In this document: piece after piece, positions 22,961-31,482 of the stretch
How positions within the stretch are numbered: the stretch's first letter is position 1
Layout of the letters: each line of letters starts with the position of its first letter
Source: Oscillospiraceae bacterium
GTDB lineage: Bacteria > Bacillota > Clostridia > Oscillospirales > Ruminococcaceae
Assembly: GCA_014799365.1 (NCBI GenBank)
Contig: JAAVIF010000019.1
Location: 1 to 34,238 of the forward strand
Direction of reading: 5' to 3'
DNA: 34,238 nucleotides
Notes under the pieces: generated by a model
Databases searched by the model: none
Told to the model about the DNA's origin: nothing
Seen by the model: the letters and a program-made list of their open reading frames with translations, nothing else
Translations under genes and position numbers: made by a program

Positions 22961-23787
22961 CAAACAAGCTTCTCCATCTCTCTTATAAGTGCTTCAATAT
23001 CGCTTTCGTCATACTCCGAGCCGTCCCATATCTCATGGGCGGCAACAGCCTGTAAAACCAGCATTGCCATACCTGTCGACGCTTTTACGCCCATTTCCTT
23101 GGCGTATTTTGAAAGGGTCGTTTCTTTAGGGTTATAAACTGCGTCGAAAAGGTACTTTACTCCTTGGAGCTGTTCCTTTTGAAGTGCCGAGCCTTCTGTT
23201 TTCGGGTACATTCCGAGGGGAGTGGCGTTGATCACCAAATCGTATCCTCCCTTTACCTCGGGAAGCAATATTACTTCCGTTTTATTTTCGGGGGCAATTG
23301 TCTCGATCTCCGCCGCAACGCTCCTTGCGATGTCAATATCCTCTTTTCGTACCGCAATGGTAAGCTCCGCCCCTCTTGAAGCCGCTTCGATCGCCATCAT
23401 GCGGCCGACTCCGCCGCAGCCCAAGAGACAAACCTTAGATTCAAGACTTGCTCCCAGCTGCTCAATGGATTTTACAAAGCCGATGCAATCGGTATTATAG
23501 CCCACGCTCTTGCCGGCGGAATTTTTAACGCAGTTAACCGATTCATACCGTTTAGCCTCTTCGGAAAGCTCGTCGCAGAATTTAATTATCGGTATTTTGT
23601 GAGGAATGGTGATGTTGAACCCGTTTAAGGCGTTTAAGTAGTCGTATTTTCCCGAAAGCTCCTCGGGCTTTATTTCGGTTAAGCTGTATTCCGCCTCGAT
23701 GCCCGAAAGCTCAAAAAGCCTTTTATGTATCTGAGGGGAAAGAGAGTGTCCCAAGGGGAAGCCGATCAGGTCGTAACGCTTAGTCAT
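22960..23787 (-). CDS. aroE: Shikimate dehydrogenase
   Basis: This 275-residue NADP-dependent enzyme converts 3-dehydroshikimate to shikimate, the step before AroK. The substrate domain shows GHSLSPQIHK (near 10-19), NITIPHK with its catalytic lysine and NTDCIGF. The nucleotide fold has LLGCGGVGR, and the C-terminal part has NATPLGMYP and GMAMLVLQA. The ATG at 23787 follows AGAAAGGAT; an upstream in-frame ATG at 23814 has no such site. It lies 45 bp after fabD and runs into aroK. Other shikimate-pathway genes are not in the window. Confidence 0.92.
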   Translation of the reverse strand: MTKRYDLIGFPLGHSLSPQIHKRLFELSGIEAEYSLTEIKPEELSGKYDYLNALNGFNITIPHKIPIIKFCDELSEEAKRYESVNCVKNSAGKSVGYNTDCIGFVKSIEQLGASLESKVCLLGCGGVGRMMAIEAASRGAELTIAVRKEDIDIARSVAAEIETIAPENKTEVILLPEVKGGYDLVINATPLGMYPKTEGSALQKEQLQGVKYLFDAVYNPKETTLSKYAKEMGVKASTGMAMLVLQAVAAHEIWDGSEYDESDIEALIREMEKLV

Positions 23788-23832
23788 GGCAGTATCCTTT
23801 CTTTTTATGTACAATGTGTTTTGATATTTTAT

Positions 23833-24762
23833 TTATATATTTAAAGCGGCATTCAGTGTGTCGGTATTTTCGATATTGACGGCTCTTACTTCCTTTAAGG
23901 TTTTGCTTACAAGTCCCGTTAATACCTTACCCGGTCCCAATTCGACAAAGTTGTCAAAGCCGTCGTTTTTCATGGCGTTCAGCTCGTCCGTGAATTTAAC
24001 GGGTGAGCAGATATGCTTTGCCATGAGGGAGGGCATGTCGGAAAAGTCGGTAAGCTCCGCTCCCGTTACGTTTGAGTAAAATTTGACCGCGGGTGCTTTA
24101 AATTCGATGTCCTTCACCGCTTCTTTAAATTCCTCGGCGGCGGGCTTCATAAGCTCGGAGTGAAACGCGGCGGATACCGCCAAGGGTAACGCGCGTTTTG
24201 CTCCCGCTTCCTTTGCGGCTTCCGAGGCTTTTGCTATACCGTCCTTTGTACCCGCTATAACTGTCTGTACGGGTGAGTTGAAGTTTACGGCGGTGACGTA
24301 ATCGCCGTTGGCCTTGATTTTTTCGCACACCTCAACAACTTTTTCCGCGGGAAGTCCTATTATCGCCGCCATTGCCCCGGGATTGGCCTTTGCCGCCTTG
24401 TCCATGGCGTTTGCTCTGTGCTTTATGGCGGTATAGCCGTCCTCCAAGGATAAAATACCTGCGGCGACCATGGCGGCGTATTCTCCCAAGGAGTGTCCCG
24501 CCGCGCCCTCAAATTCCATACCGTTTTCCTTTGCGGCGGCCAAAGCCAAAAGCGAAACGGTAAAAATGGCGGGCTGACTTACTCTTGTCTGAGCCAGCTC
24601 TTCGGCGGTGCCGTTTTGCATAATATTCCACAGATCAAAATCAAGGGCTTTGTTTGCGGCCTCGAGGATTTTTTCCGCCTGCCTCGGATAGGCTTCAAAA
24701 AGCTCTTTTCCCATGGCGGGGTACTGAGAGCCTTGTCCCGAAAATAAAAATGCGGTCTTCAT
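23833..24762 (-). CDS. fabD: Malonyl-CoA:ACP transacylase
   Basis: This 309-residue enzyme moves malonyl from CoA to ACP, supplying the extender unit for fatty-acid synthesis. The nucleophile S91 is in GHSLGEY, H201 in AAFHSELM is the base and R116 (KHRANA) would bind the malonyl carboxylate. The N-terminal FSGQGSQYPAMG is diagnostic. Unlike the usual clostridial order, it is not between fabK and fabG; it is transcribed away from fabH across a 327-bp control region and leads the aroE-aroK run. AAAGGAA precedes the ATG. A possible minus-strand promoter (TTGTAC with ATACAT) lies within 60 bp upstream. Confidence 0.93.
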   Translation of the reverse strand: MKTAFLFSGQGSQYPAMGKELFEAYPRQAEKILEAANKALDFDLWNIMQNGTAEELAQTRVSQPAIFTVSLLALAAAKENGMEFEGAAGHSLGEYAAMVAAGILSLEDGYTAIKHRANAMDKAAKANPGAMAAIIGLPAEKVVEVCEKIKANGDYVTAVNFNSPVQTVIAGTKDGIAKASEAAKEAGAKRALPLAVSAAFHSELMKPAAEEFKEAVKDIEFKAPAVKFYSNVTGAELTDFSDMPSLMAKHICSPVKFTDELNAMKNDGFDNFVELGPGKVLTGLVSKTLKEVRAVNIENTDTLNAALNI

Positions 24763-24901
24763 GTTTTTTTGTTCCTTTCATTTTATGTATTTAAAATTTG
24801 TTAAAATTGTACAAAAATCTCTTAAACCTCTCTTAAAACGGCAAATTGCCGATTTTTAAAAAAATTTTTGCCTTTTTTTAAGACCTGTTAAAAAAATAAT
24901 G

Positions 24902-24931
24902 TTGACAAAAGGCTGTTGTTTGAGGTAAAAT
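24902..24931 (+). promoter_or_regulatory. Promoter of the fabH operon
   Basis: TTGACA at 24902-24907 and TAAAAT at 24926-24931 are spaced by 18 bp, leaving an untranslated leader of about 150 nt before fabH. The gene-free region 24763-25089 holds this promoter, the inverted repeat and hairpin listed next, a small hairpin CGGCA-AAT-TGCCG near 24839-24851 and the fabD promoter region. Confidence 0.75.
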
Positions 24932-24973
24932 ATAGTGAATGGTATTTTTTTGAAGCACTCTATTTTAAACAAC
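24915..24973. promoter_or_regulatory. Inverted repeat across the fabH promoter, candidate operator
   Basis: GTTGTTT (24915-24921) and AAACAAC (24967-24973) are perfect complements, with AAAATA (24927-24932) and TATTTT (24961-24966) inside them. The left arm lies in the spacer and -10 region. The arms do not match the FapR or FabT site as I know them, so any regulator would be of another type. Confidence 0.4.
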
Positions 24974-25033
24974 AAAAATATTATATACTATTTTTATAAT
25001 AAAATCAAGCACAAAATGCAGGAATAAAAATAT

Positions 25034-25066
25034 GTCTTTATGTGAGACCGCGTGTTTTATAAAGAC
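25034..25066 (+). other. Leader hairpin before fabH
   Basis: GTCTTTAT (25034-25041) pairs perfectly with ATAAAGAC (25059-25066) around a 17-nt loop, and GGCCTTTT and then the fabH ribosome binding site follow. It could act in attenuation or mRNA stability. Confidence 0.35.
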
Positions 25067-25089
25067 GGCCTTTTAGGAAAGGGGAAAAA

Positions 25090-26094
25090 ATGAAAGGTAT
25101 AAAAATTTTGGGAACGGGCAGCTATATCCCGCCTACAACGGTTACAAACGATGATTTTGTAAAGTTCATCGACACCTCCGACGAGTGGATATTCACCAGA
25201 ACGGGTATTAAACAGCGTTTTTACTCCACCGAAAAAATGAATTTCCAAATGGCGGCGGAGGCTGCTGAAAACGCACTGGAAAATTCGGGAGTAAAGGCGG
25301 AGGAGATAGACCTGATCATTCTTTCCACCTGCTCCACCGACTTTTTCTATCCCAACACCGCCTGCCTTGTGCAGAATCTTATAGGCGCGTCTAACGCCGC
25401 GTGCGTTGACGTCAACACCGCCTGCACGGGCTTTATAACCGCGCTTGACATGGCGAGACGTTATTTGTGTACAGGAGACGTTAAAAAGGTTCTGGTGGTA
25501 GCCAGCGAGTTTCTCACAAGACAGCTTGACTATACCGACCGCACAAGCTGCTTCCTTTTCGGCGACGGAGCGGGAGCGGTGGTTGTCGAATCAGCGGATA
25601 AGCCTTTTTACAGCGTAATGGGCGCAAAGGGCGATATGCTTGACTCCTTGTACTGCCGCATACGGTTTTCATCAAAGTTCCCCATGGAGGGCTTTGACTC
25701 GTACGATAAGGATATAAGGGATAAGCTTGATACCGAAGCCAAGAATCAATTTTTGCAAATGGACGGAAAGGCTGTTTATCGTTTTGCGGTGGACGCAATG
25801 GCGGACAGCTTTGCAAGGGTGTGTAAAAAAGCGGGCGTAAAAAGCTCGGAGGTTGATATTCTGATACCTCATCAAGCCAATATCAGGATCATAAATGCCG
25901 CTATGAAATCCATGGACATACCCGACGAAAAAATATACATTAACCTTGACAAGCACGGAAACACGTCAAGCGCGTGTATTCCCACAATAATTGACGAGCT
26001 GAACAGAACGGGCAAGCTCAAAGAGGGCAATAAAATGGCACTGGTGGGCTTCGGCGCGGGACTTACCTACGGTTCGATATATATGGAGCTTTAA
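25090..26094 (+). CDS. fabH: 3-oxoacyl-ACP synthase III
   Basis: This 334-residue condensing enzyme starts fatty-acid synthesis by joining acyl-CoA to malonyl-ACP. The triad is C112 (NTACTGF), H261 (IPHQANIRI) and N291 (HGNTSSA). The usual N-terminal TGSYIPP and DTSDEWI motifs are present. TAGGAAAGGGG lies just upstream of the ATG. It is the first gene of the plus-strand fab/acc operon and is preceded by its own promoter and a leader hairpin. Substrate choice (acetyl or branched acyl-CoA) cannot be read with confidence. Confidence 0.95.
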   Translation: MKGIKILGTGSYIPPTTVTNDDFVKFIDTSDEWIFTRTGIKQRFYSTEKMNFQMAAEAAENALENSGVKAEEIDLIILSTCSTDFFYPNTACLVQNLIGASNAACVDVNTACTGFITALDMARRYLCTGDVKKVLVVASEFLTRQLDYTDRTSCFLFGDGAGAVVVESADKPFYSVMGAKGDMLDSLYCRIRFSSKFPMEGFDSYDKDIRDKLDTEAKNQFLQMDGKAVYRFAVDAMADSFARVCKKAGVKSSEVDILIPHQANIRIINAAMKSMDIPDEKIYINLDKHGNTSSACIPTIIDELNRTGKLKEGNKMALVGFGAGLTYGSIYMEL

Positions 26095-26205
26095 TATAAG
26101 GGAATCTCAAAAACCCACCGCGGACAAAAACAAACAGGGTGCAACTGTCCGTTTTTGCCGTTCACAGGGGCTTTAGAGGCTTCCATAAAAGAAAGGACGT
26201 TAAAA

Positions 26206-27144
26206 ATGACTACCTTAAAAACAAGAATAACCGACCTTTTGGGCTGCAAATACCCCATTATTCAGGGCGGAATGGCGTGGATAGCGGAAAACACTCTCGC
26301 AAGCGCGGTTTCCAACGCGGGCGGCGTCGGTCTTATCGCGGGCGGCTCCGCGCCTATCGACTATCTCCGTGAGCAGATAAGAAAAACCAAGGCTGCCGTG
26401 GGCGATAATCCCTTTGGCGTAAATATCATGCTTATGAGTCCCAACGCGGACGATCTGGCCAAGCTTGTTATCGAGGAGGGAGTTCCCGTTGTCACGACCG
26501 GGGCGGGTAATCCCGGAAAATATATGGAAGACTGGAAAAACGCGGGAATAAAGGTTATCCCCGTTGTGCCCTCGGTTGCTCTCGCCAAGAGAATGGAAAG
26601 AGCGGGAGCGGACGCGGTGGTTGCGGAGGGTACGGAAAGCGGCGGACATATAGGCGAAAACACCACCATGTGCCTTGTGCCGCAGGTAGTCGACGCATTG
26701 GAGATACCCGTTATCGCGGCGGGAGGCATTGCCGACGGCAGAGGTATCGCCGCAAGCTTTATGCTGGGCGCGGAGGGCGTTCAGCTTGGCACAAGATTTT
26801 TGGCCGCGGAGGAATGTCAGGTTCACCCTACATACAAGCAGCTTGTGGTTGACGCAAAGGACACCGACAGCATAGTAACGGGAAGATATACGGGTCATCC
26901 CTGCCGCAACGTAAAGACCAAGTTTTCAAAGAAGCTGGCTAACGGCGAAAGAGACGGTTCACTTACTCCCGAGGCCTTTGAGGAAATAACACTCGGTTCT
27001 CTGAGAAAAGCGGTTCAGGACGGAAACCTCGAGGAAGGCTCTTTCCTGTGCGGAGCTATCGCGGGTATGGTAAAGAAGATCGAACCCGCAAGAGATATGA
27101 TAGAGGAAATGTTTAAGGAAGCGGAAGCATTATTGAACAAGTAA
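26206..27144 (+). CDS. fabK: Enoyl-ACP reductase II (flavin-dependent)
   Basis: This 312-residue FMN enzyme of the nitronate-monooxygenase fold carries out the last reduction of each elongation cycle. YPIIQGGMAW near residues 16-25, VPVVTTGAGNP near 93-103, a catalytic-type EGTESGGHIGE, and IAAGGIADGRG and GAEGVQLGTRF for FMN phosphate binding are typical of FabK. It replaces FabI, which implies intrinsic resistance to triclosan-like FabI inhibitors. The ATG at 26206 follows GAAAGGACG; an in-frame ATG at 26155 is less likely because it lacks a binding site and adds non-conserved residues. The 111-bp gap after fabH holds a small hairpin (26121-26126 with 26146-26151). Confidence 0.93.
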   Translation: MTTLKTRITDLLGCKYPIIQGGMAWIAENTLASAVSNAGGVGLIAGGSAPIDYLREQIRKTKAAVGDNPFGVNIMLMSPNADDLAKLVIEEGVPVVTTGAGNPGKYMEDWKNAGIKVIPVVPSVALAKRMERAGADAVVAEGTESGGHIGENTTMCLVPQVVDALEIPVIAAGGIADGRGIAASFMLGAEGVQLGTRFLAAEECQVHPTYKQLVVDAKDTDSIVTGRYTGHPCRNVKTKFSKKLANGERDGSLTPEAFEEITLGSLRKAVQDGNLEEGSFLCGAIAGMVKKIEPARDMIEEMFKEAEALLNK

Positions 27145-27208
27145 TCGGAGCGGGTAACAAAGAACACTTTTGCTAAACATTAAGTCAAAAATGAAAGGAA
27201 AAATAAAA

Positions 27209-27943
27209 ATGGCAGTTGCAGTTATTACAGGCTCGGCAAGAGGTATCGGAGCGGCTATCGCGTTAAGACTGGCGTCCGACGGCTTTGATATAGCTTTGAA
27301 CGACATCGGCGAAAAGTCCTTTGAAAACAACGATATTATGGATAAGATAAGGGCTTTGGGCGTAAAGTGCGAAAAGTACATAGCCGACGTTTCCGACGGC
27401 GCACAGGTAGAGGCGATGGTCAAGGCAGTCAAGGATAATTTCGGTTCGATCGACGTTCTTGTCAACAACGCGGGTATCACAAGGGACGGCCTGCTTGCCC
27501 GAATGAGCGAGGAAAATTACGACCTTGTAATTGCGGTAAACCAAAAGAGCGTGTTCAATATGATGCGCCATGTTGTGCCGGTCATGATGAAGCAGAGAAG
27601 CGGAAGGATCATAAACATGTCCTCGGTTGCGGGACTTCACGGCAACCCGGGACAGTTCAATTACAGCGCGTCCAAGGCTGCCATTATCGGTATGACCAAG
27701 TCGGCGGCAAAGGAGCTGGGCAGCAGAGGTATCAACGTAAACGCCATTGCGCCGGGCTTTATCAGCACTCCCATGACCGACGCTCTGACCGACGAGCAGA
27801 AAAAGGCTATTTTTGAGATGATAGCCATGAAGCGTTACGGAACCGTTGAGGAGATAGCGGGCGTGGCTTCCTTCCTTGCGGGTAAGGATTCCTCATATGT
27901 GACGGGACAGGTTATAGAGATCAGCGGCGGACTTTCTATGTGA
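27209..27943 (+). CDS. fabG: 3-oxoacyl-ACP reductase
   Basis: This 244-residue NADPH-dependent short-chain dehydrogenase reduces the beta-keto group. The cofactor motif TGSARGIG is at 7-14 and NNAG at 86-89. The catalytic triad is S139, Y152 and K156 (YSASK), and the segment after it (SRGINVNAIAPGFI) is standard. The ATG at 27209 has AAAGGA upstream; earlier in-frame starts at 27170 and 27191 lack one. It lies between fabK and fabF in the usual clostridial order, except that fabD is not between fabK and fabG. Confidence 0.94.
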   Translation: MAVAVITGSARGIGAAIALRLASDGFDIALNDIGEKSFENNDIMDKIRALGVKCEKYIADVSDGAQVEAMVKAVKDNFGSIDVLVNNAGITRDGLLARMSEENYDLVIAVNQKSVFNMMRHVVPVMMKQRSGRIINMSSVAGLHGNPGQFNYSASKAAIIGMTKSAAKELGSRGINVNAIAPGFISTPMTDALTDEQKKAIFEMIAMKRYGTVEEIAGVASFLAGKDSSYVTGQVIEISGGLSM

Positions 27944-28027
27944 TCGGGCTTTGTTTTATAGCAAATACTTAATTGTAGAATACGAATATAAATATAAAAA
28001 TGTTTTAAAGAAAAGGAAAAGTAACAA

Positions 28028-29263
28028 ATGAAAAGAGCAGTTATAACGGGTCTGGGAGTGGTAAGTCCCATAGGAAACTCGATAGACGAATTTTGGAGCA
28101 ATATAGTCGCGGGAAAGCACGGCTTTTCTCTTGGGAACTGGTTTCCCGGACAAAGCGAGGAGGAGAACGTTTTTGCCGATGTTAAAGACTTTGATCCCTC
28201 GGAATACATCGACAAAAAGGAAAGACGCCGTGTCGACTTATTGACACAGTACGCGGTGTATGCCGCAAAAAAGGCGTTGGAGGACAGCGGCAGCGACTTT
28301 AAGGACTTAGACCCTTATCGCTGCGGTGTTATTGTTGGAAGCGGAATAGGCGGACTGCACACAACAGAGGAGCAGGTGCTGACATACCACAATAAAAGCA
28401 ATCAAAGGGTAAGCGTTTTCACTATCCCCATGATGATCGGAAATATGGCGGCGGGTACAATTGCCATAAAAACAGGTTTCAAGGGTGCTAACTACTGTCC
28501 CGTTTCGGCCTGCTCCAGCGGCGCGCACGCCGTCGGAGAGGCTTTCAGGGCGATAAAATACGGCAACGCGGACGTAATGCTTGCGGGAGGCGCGGAGGCT
28601 TGCCGAGTTGGGTTTGCTTTTGCCGGCTTCAACAACATGCACGCAATAACCAAAAGCACGGACGTAAACAGGGCTTCGATCCCCTTTGACAAGGAAAGAA
28701 GCGGCTTTGTACTGGGAGACGGCGCGGGAGTGCTTGTCATAGAGGAGTACGAGCATGCGAAAGCGAGAGGCGCGAAGATATACGCGGAGCTTGCGGGCTA
28801 CGGAGCTACCTGCGACGCTTATCACGAGACCTCCCCCGACCCCAGCGGAGAGGGCGGAGCAAGGGCTATGGAGCTTGCGGTAAAGGAAGCGGGAATACCT
28901 TTTGAGCAGATAAATTATATAAACGCTCACGGTACCTCCACTGCACTTAACGACCGCACCGAAACGGCGGCGGTAAAGCTTGCTTTCGGCGAACACGCCA
29001 AAAAGCTTGTTATGAACAGCACAAAGTCGCTCACGGGACATCTTCTCGGTGCGGCGGGCGGCGTTGAATCGATCGCGGTGTGCTTACAGATGAAAAACGG
29101 CTTGGTTCACGCTACGGCGGGCTTGCAGGTCGACGATCCCGAATGTGATCTTGACAACTGTAAGGGTGAAAACCGCAAAATGGAGATTACAGGCGCGGTA
29201 AGCAACTCCTTGGGCTTCGGCGGACATAACGTAAGTCTTTGCTTTTTGCCAGTTAAGGATTGA
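28028..29263 (+). CDS. fabF: 3-oxoacyl-ACP synthase II
   Basis: This 411-residue elongating condensing enzyme has catalytic C162 in VSACSSGAHA, H301 in NAHGTST, K333 in STKSLTGH and H338. GSGIGG near 105 and the C-terminal NSLGFGGHNVSL are also typical. AAGAAAAGGAAAAG precedes the ATG. The 84-bp gap after fabG is AT-rich with no clear terminator, so transcription probably continues. It extends chains after FabH and FabG/FabZ/FabK have made the first saturated acyl-ACP. Confidence 0.95.
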   Translation: MKRAVITGLGVVSPIGNSIDEFWSNIVAGKHGFSLGNWFPGQSEEENVFADVKDFDPSEYIDKKERRRVDLLTQYAVYAAKKALEDSGSDFKDLDPYRCGVIVGSGIGGLHTTEEQVLTYHNKSNQRVSVFTIPMMIGNMAAGTIAIKTGFKGANYCPVSACSSGAHAVGEAFRAIKYGNADVMLAGGAEACRVGFAFAGFNNMHAITKSTDVNRASIPFDKERSGFVLGDGAGVLVIEEYEHAKARGAKIYAELAGYGATCDAYHETSPDPSGEGGARAMELAVKEAGIPFEQINYINAHGTSTALNDRTETAAVKLAFGEHAKKLVMNSTKSLTGHLLGAAGGVESIAVCLQMKNGLVHATAGLQVDDPECDLDNCKGENRKMEITGAVSNSLGFGGHNVSLCFLPVKD

Positions 29264-29331
29264 TTTATACATCGGGTAAATTCTGATCGATTTATACAGC
29301 TTTTGATTGTGTTTGAAAGGATTAAAAATAT

Positions 29332-29799
29332 ATGGATAAAAAAGAGCTTCTTGAAACCGTAAACGCCCTTACCGAACAGGTAAATAACGGGCAGCTTGAT
29401 GAATTGGAGGTAGAGACCGACGAATTTCGCATAAGGCTGTCCAAAAGACCGCCCATGCCTCCCATTCCGCCGATGCCGCCTGTAAATATGGCCGTTCCCA
29501 CGGTAAGCACCGAGATAAAAACGCAGATAAGCGAGACGGTCTCCGATACTGTCAAGACCGTCAGCGGCAAGATCATAAAGTCGCCTATTATCGGTACATT
29601 TTATGCCGCCGCGGCTCCCGGAAAGCCTGCCTTTGTGAGCGTAGGCTCAAAGGTGGCAAAGGGCGGAGTTGTCTGCATAGTTGAGAGTATGAAGCTTATG
29701 AACGAGATAACCAGCGAGTTTGACGGAACCGTTGCGGAAATATTCGTGAACGACGGGGAAGCGGTAGAGTTCGATCAGCCCTTGTTCAGACTGGACTAA
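29332..29799 (+). CDS. accB: Biotin carboxyl carrier protein of acetyl-CoA carboxylase
   Basis: This 155-residue protein has a short helical N-terminus, a proline- and methionine-rich linker (RPPMPPIPPMPP, 39-50) and a C-terminal biotinyl domain (about 82-155). The biotin-accepting lysine is K121 in VESMKLMNE; the usual motif is EAMKM or EAMKL, so there is a Ser for Ala change next to it. SPIIGTFY marks the start of the domain. It carries carboxybiotin between AccC and the AccD/AccA transferase. GAAAGGA precedes the ATG. An unrelated lipoprotein gene separates it from fabZ. Confidence 0.93.
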   Translation: MDKKELLETVNALTEQVNNGQLDELEVETDEFRIRLSKRPPMPPIPPMPPVNMAVPTVSTEIKTQISETVSDTVKTVSGKIIKSPIIGTFYAAAAPGKPAFVSVGSKVAKGGVVCIVESMKLMNEITSEFDGTVAEIFVNDGEAVEFDQPLFRLD

Positions 29800-29845
29800 G
29801 TTTACTGAGCGTAATTCAATAGCCATGTAAGCGAAAGCGGGTGAC

Positions 29846-30985
29846 ATGTTGAGTGTATTGAGAAAAAGCGGAATAATGAAAACATTTGCCTTGTGTTTTT
29901 TTGCTGTGCTCAATTTCTGCTCCTGCACTGTCAATGAGGTACTGCCTCCGCTTAATACCGAACAAGGTTCTTCTTGCGAATTTGTCCGCGTACCCGGCAG
30001 AACCAGAGGGATTGACCGTATGTTAAACGATGACCCCGACGATTCCACGGTTTTGATATTCGTTTATCCCGAAATCGACTTTACTGAGATAAAGACCTTA
30101 CCGGTTTACGAAAAAACCGACTGTCAAATAATATCGGAAGATGATATTGAGGAGTATATTTCAGAGGTAAACAAAATCGGTGAGCTTATCGGCGCGCGCT
30201 TTGAAAGATTTATATACGGCGATGAGTACAAGGATTTTGATGAGGACTACGATAAAAAATGGCTGTCTTTTTATGTCGGCTCCGAAAGATATTCACCCGA
30301 CTGCCGCGGAATTTTTGAAATAGATTCCTTCGGTTGGTGCTTTTTGGTGGATGAAAGCAGTACGGAGCTTGTTTTTGCCGACTGTATCGAAAGAGATCTG
30401 GATAAGTTTGACAACCGCTTATTGAAAGACGTGGATAACCAAGCTTATATAGAAGCCGTACATATGCTTGACGAAATAATGTCACAGCCTTTTTCCGAGG
30501 ATACAAGGGAATATCTTAGCGAATTTTTCGGCAGCTTAGAGAACATTGCTCCTTCCTTGTTCAAGGAAAAATACAGTTACGTAAACTGCGGACAAGGTTT
30601 GGGTGTACGATATTCGGGGAGAAACGACTGTATATGGTTCAGCTCTTCAAGCGTGGATCTATCGTTGGAGAAAAGCAAGCTTTTGGATTACAACGGATTT
30701 ATTGACAAGTACAGTGTTTACTTTTATGACGATGAATACGGAAACAGAGATTATGTAAGCGCAATTTTCGGTCACAACGACAACAGACTTATGGGCGAAT
30801 ACAGGATTATTTCTCCCGAAGAAGCTGCTAAGGCACTTGATCTTGGGGAAAATGAAAAGCTTGCAATTTTGTATATTGAACAGGATTATGAGGAAAAAAC
30901 GATTTTAAGACCCGTTTATGCTAAATATACATATCAAAGAGATTTGTTCGGAGGTCCCGAACGTTATATTGACGCTATTTTTTAG
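29846..30985 (+). CDS. Hypothetical lipoprotein inside the fatty-acid operon
   Basis: I do not recognise this 379-residue protein. It starts with a signal peptide that has a lipobox-like end (FAVLNFCSC, lipidated Cys about residue 27), so it is probably a membrane-anchored outer-face lipoprotein. The rest is rich in Asp, Glu, Tyr and Ser with no known domain. A start at 29876 (MKTFALCFF) is equally possible, since neither ATG has a strong ribosome binding site. It lies between accB and fabZ, which are usually adjacent, in the same direction and only 21 bp before fabZ. This looks like a later insertion of a cargo gene; a role in lipid synthesis is not indicated. Confidence 0.7.
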   Translation: MLSVLRKSGIMKTFALCFFAVLNFCSCTVNEVLPPLNTEQGSSCEFVRVPGRTRGIDRMLNDDPDDSTVLIFVYPEIDFTEIKTLPVYEKTDCQIISEDDIEEYISEVNKIGELIGARFERFIYGDEYKDFDEDYDKKWLSFYVGSERYSPDCRGIFEIDSFGWCFLVDESSTELVFADCIERDLDKFDNRLLKDVDNQAYIEAVHMLDEIMSQPFSEDTREYLSEFFGSLENIAPSLFKEKYSYVNCGQGLGVRYSGRNDCIWFSSSSVDLSLEKSKLLDYNGFIDKYSVYFYDDEYGNRDYVSAIFGHNDNRLMGEYRIISPEEAAKALDLGENEKLAILYIEQDYEEKTILRPVYAKYTYQRDLFGGPERYIDAIF

Positions 30986-31006
30986 AAAATGAAAGGAAGA
31001 ATTGAT

Positions 31007-31435
31007 ATGCCTTTAATGACACAGGAAGAGATCAAAAAAATAATCCCCCACAGGGACCCGTTTTTGCTGATAGACACCATTGAGGAAATGGAGGAGGGCA
31101 AAAGGGTAGTGGCAACCAAGTACATGAAAGAGGACGAATTTTGGTTTAAGGGTCACTTTCCCGATTACCCCGTAGTGCCGGGCGTGCTTATGCTTGAAAT
31201 GATGGCGCAGGCGGGAGCTACGGCTATGCTTGCTTTGCCCGAAAACAAGGGCAAGCTGGGCTTTTTCGGCGGCGTCAAGGAAGCTAAGTTCCGCAGACAG
31301 GTAGTACCCGGCGACATGCTCAGAATAGAAGTGGAAATAATCAAGGTGAAGGGTCCCGTAGGCGTGGGAAAAGGCGTTTGCACCGTTAACGGGGAAAAGG
31401 CCGTTTCCGCCGAGATCACCTTTGCGATTAAATAA
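31007..31435 (+). CDS. fabZ: 3-hydroxyacyl-ACP dehydratase
   Basis: This 142-residue hot-dog-fold enzyme removes water from 3-hydroxyacyl-ACP. The catalytic residues are H50 in KGHFPDYPVVPGV and E64 in MLEMMAQAG; HRDPFLLID near 15-23 is also typical. The ATG at 31007 follows GAAAGGAAG; an earlier ATG at 30989 lies before that site. The length is normal for FabZ. No fabA-like isomerase is seen, so unsaturated fatty acids, if made, need another route. Confidence 0.95.
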   Translation: MPLMTQEEIKKIIPHRDPFLLIDTIEEMEEGKRVVATKYMKEDEFWFKGHFPDYPVVPGVLMLEMMAQAGATAMLALPENKGKLGFFGGVKEAKFRRQVVPGDMLRIEVEIIKVKGPVGVGKGVCTVNGEKAVSAEITFAIK

Positions 31436-31482
31436 TTCTAATTCCGAAACGCAGCTATTATTAAAAAGATAGAGGTATACTG

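Noticed and set aside
26121-26151. Further copy of the palindromic element before fabK (contains AGGGTGCAA and a 6-bp hairpin)
   Set aside because: The ATTAGT ends and long arms are absent, so the short core match may be chance.
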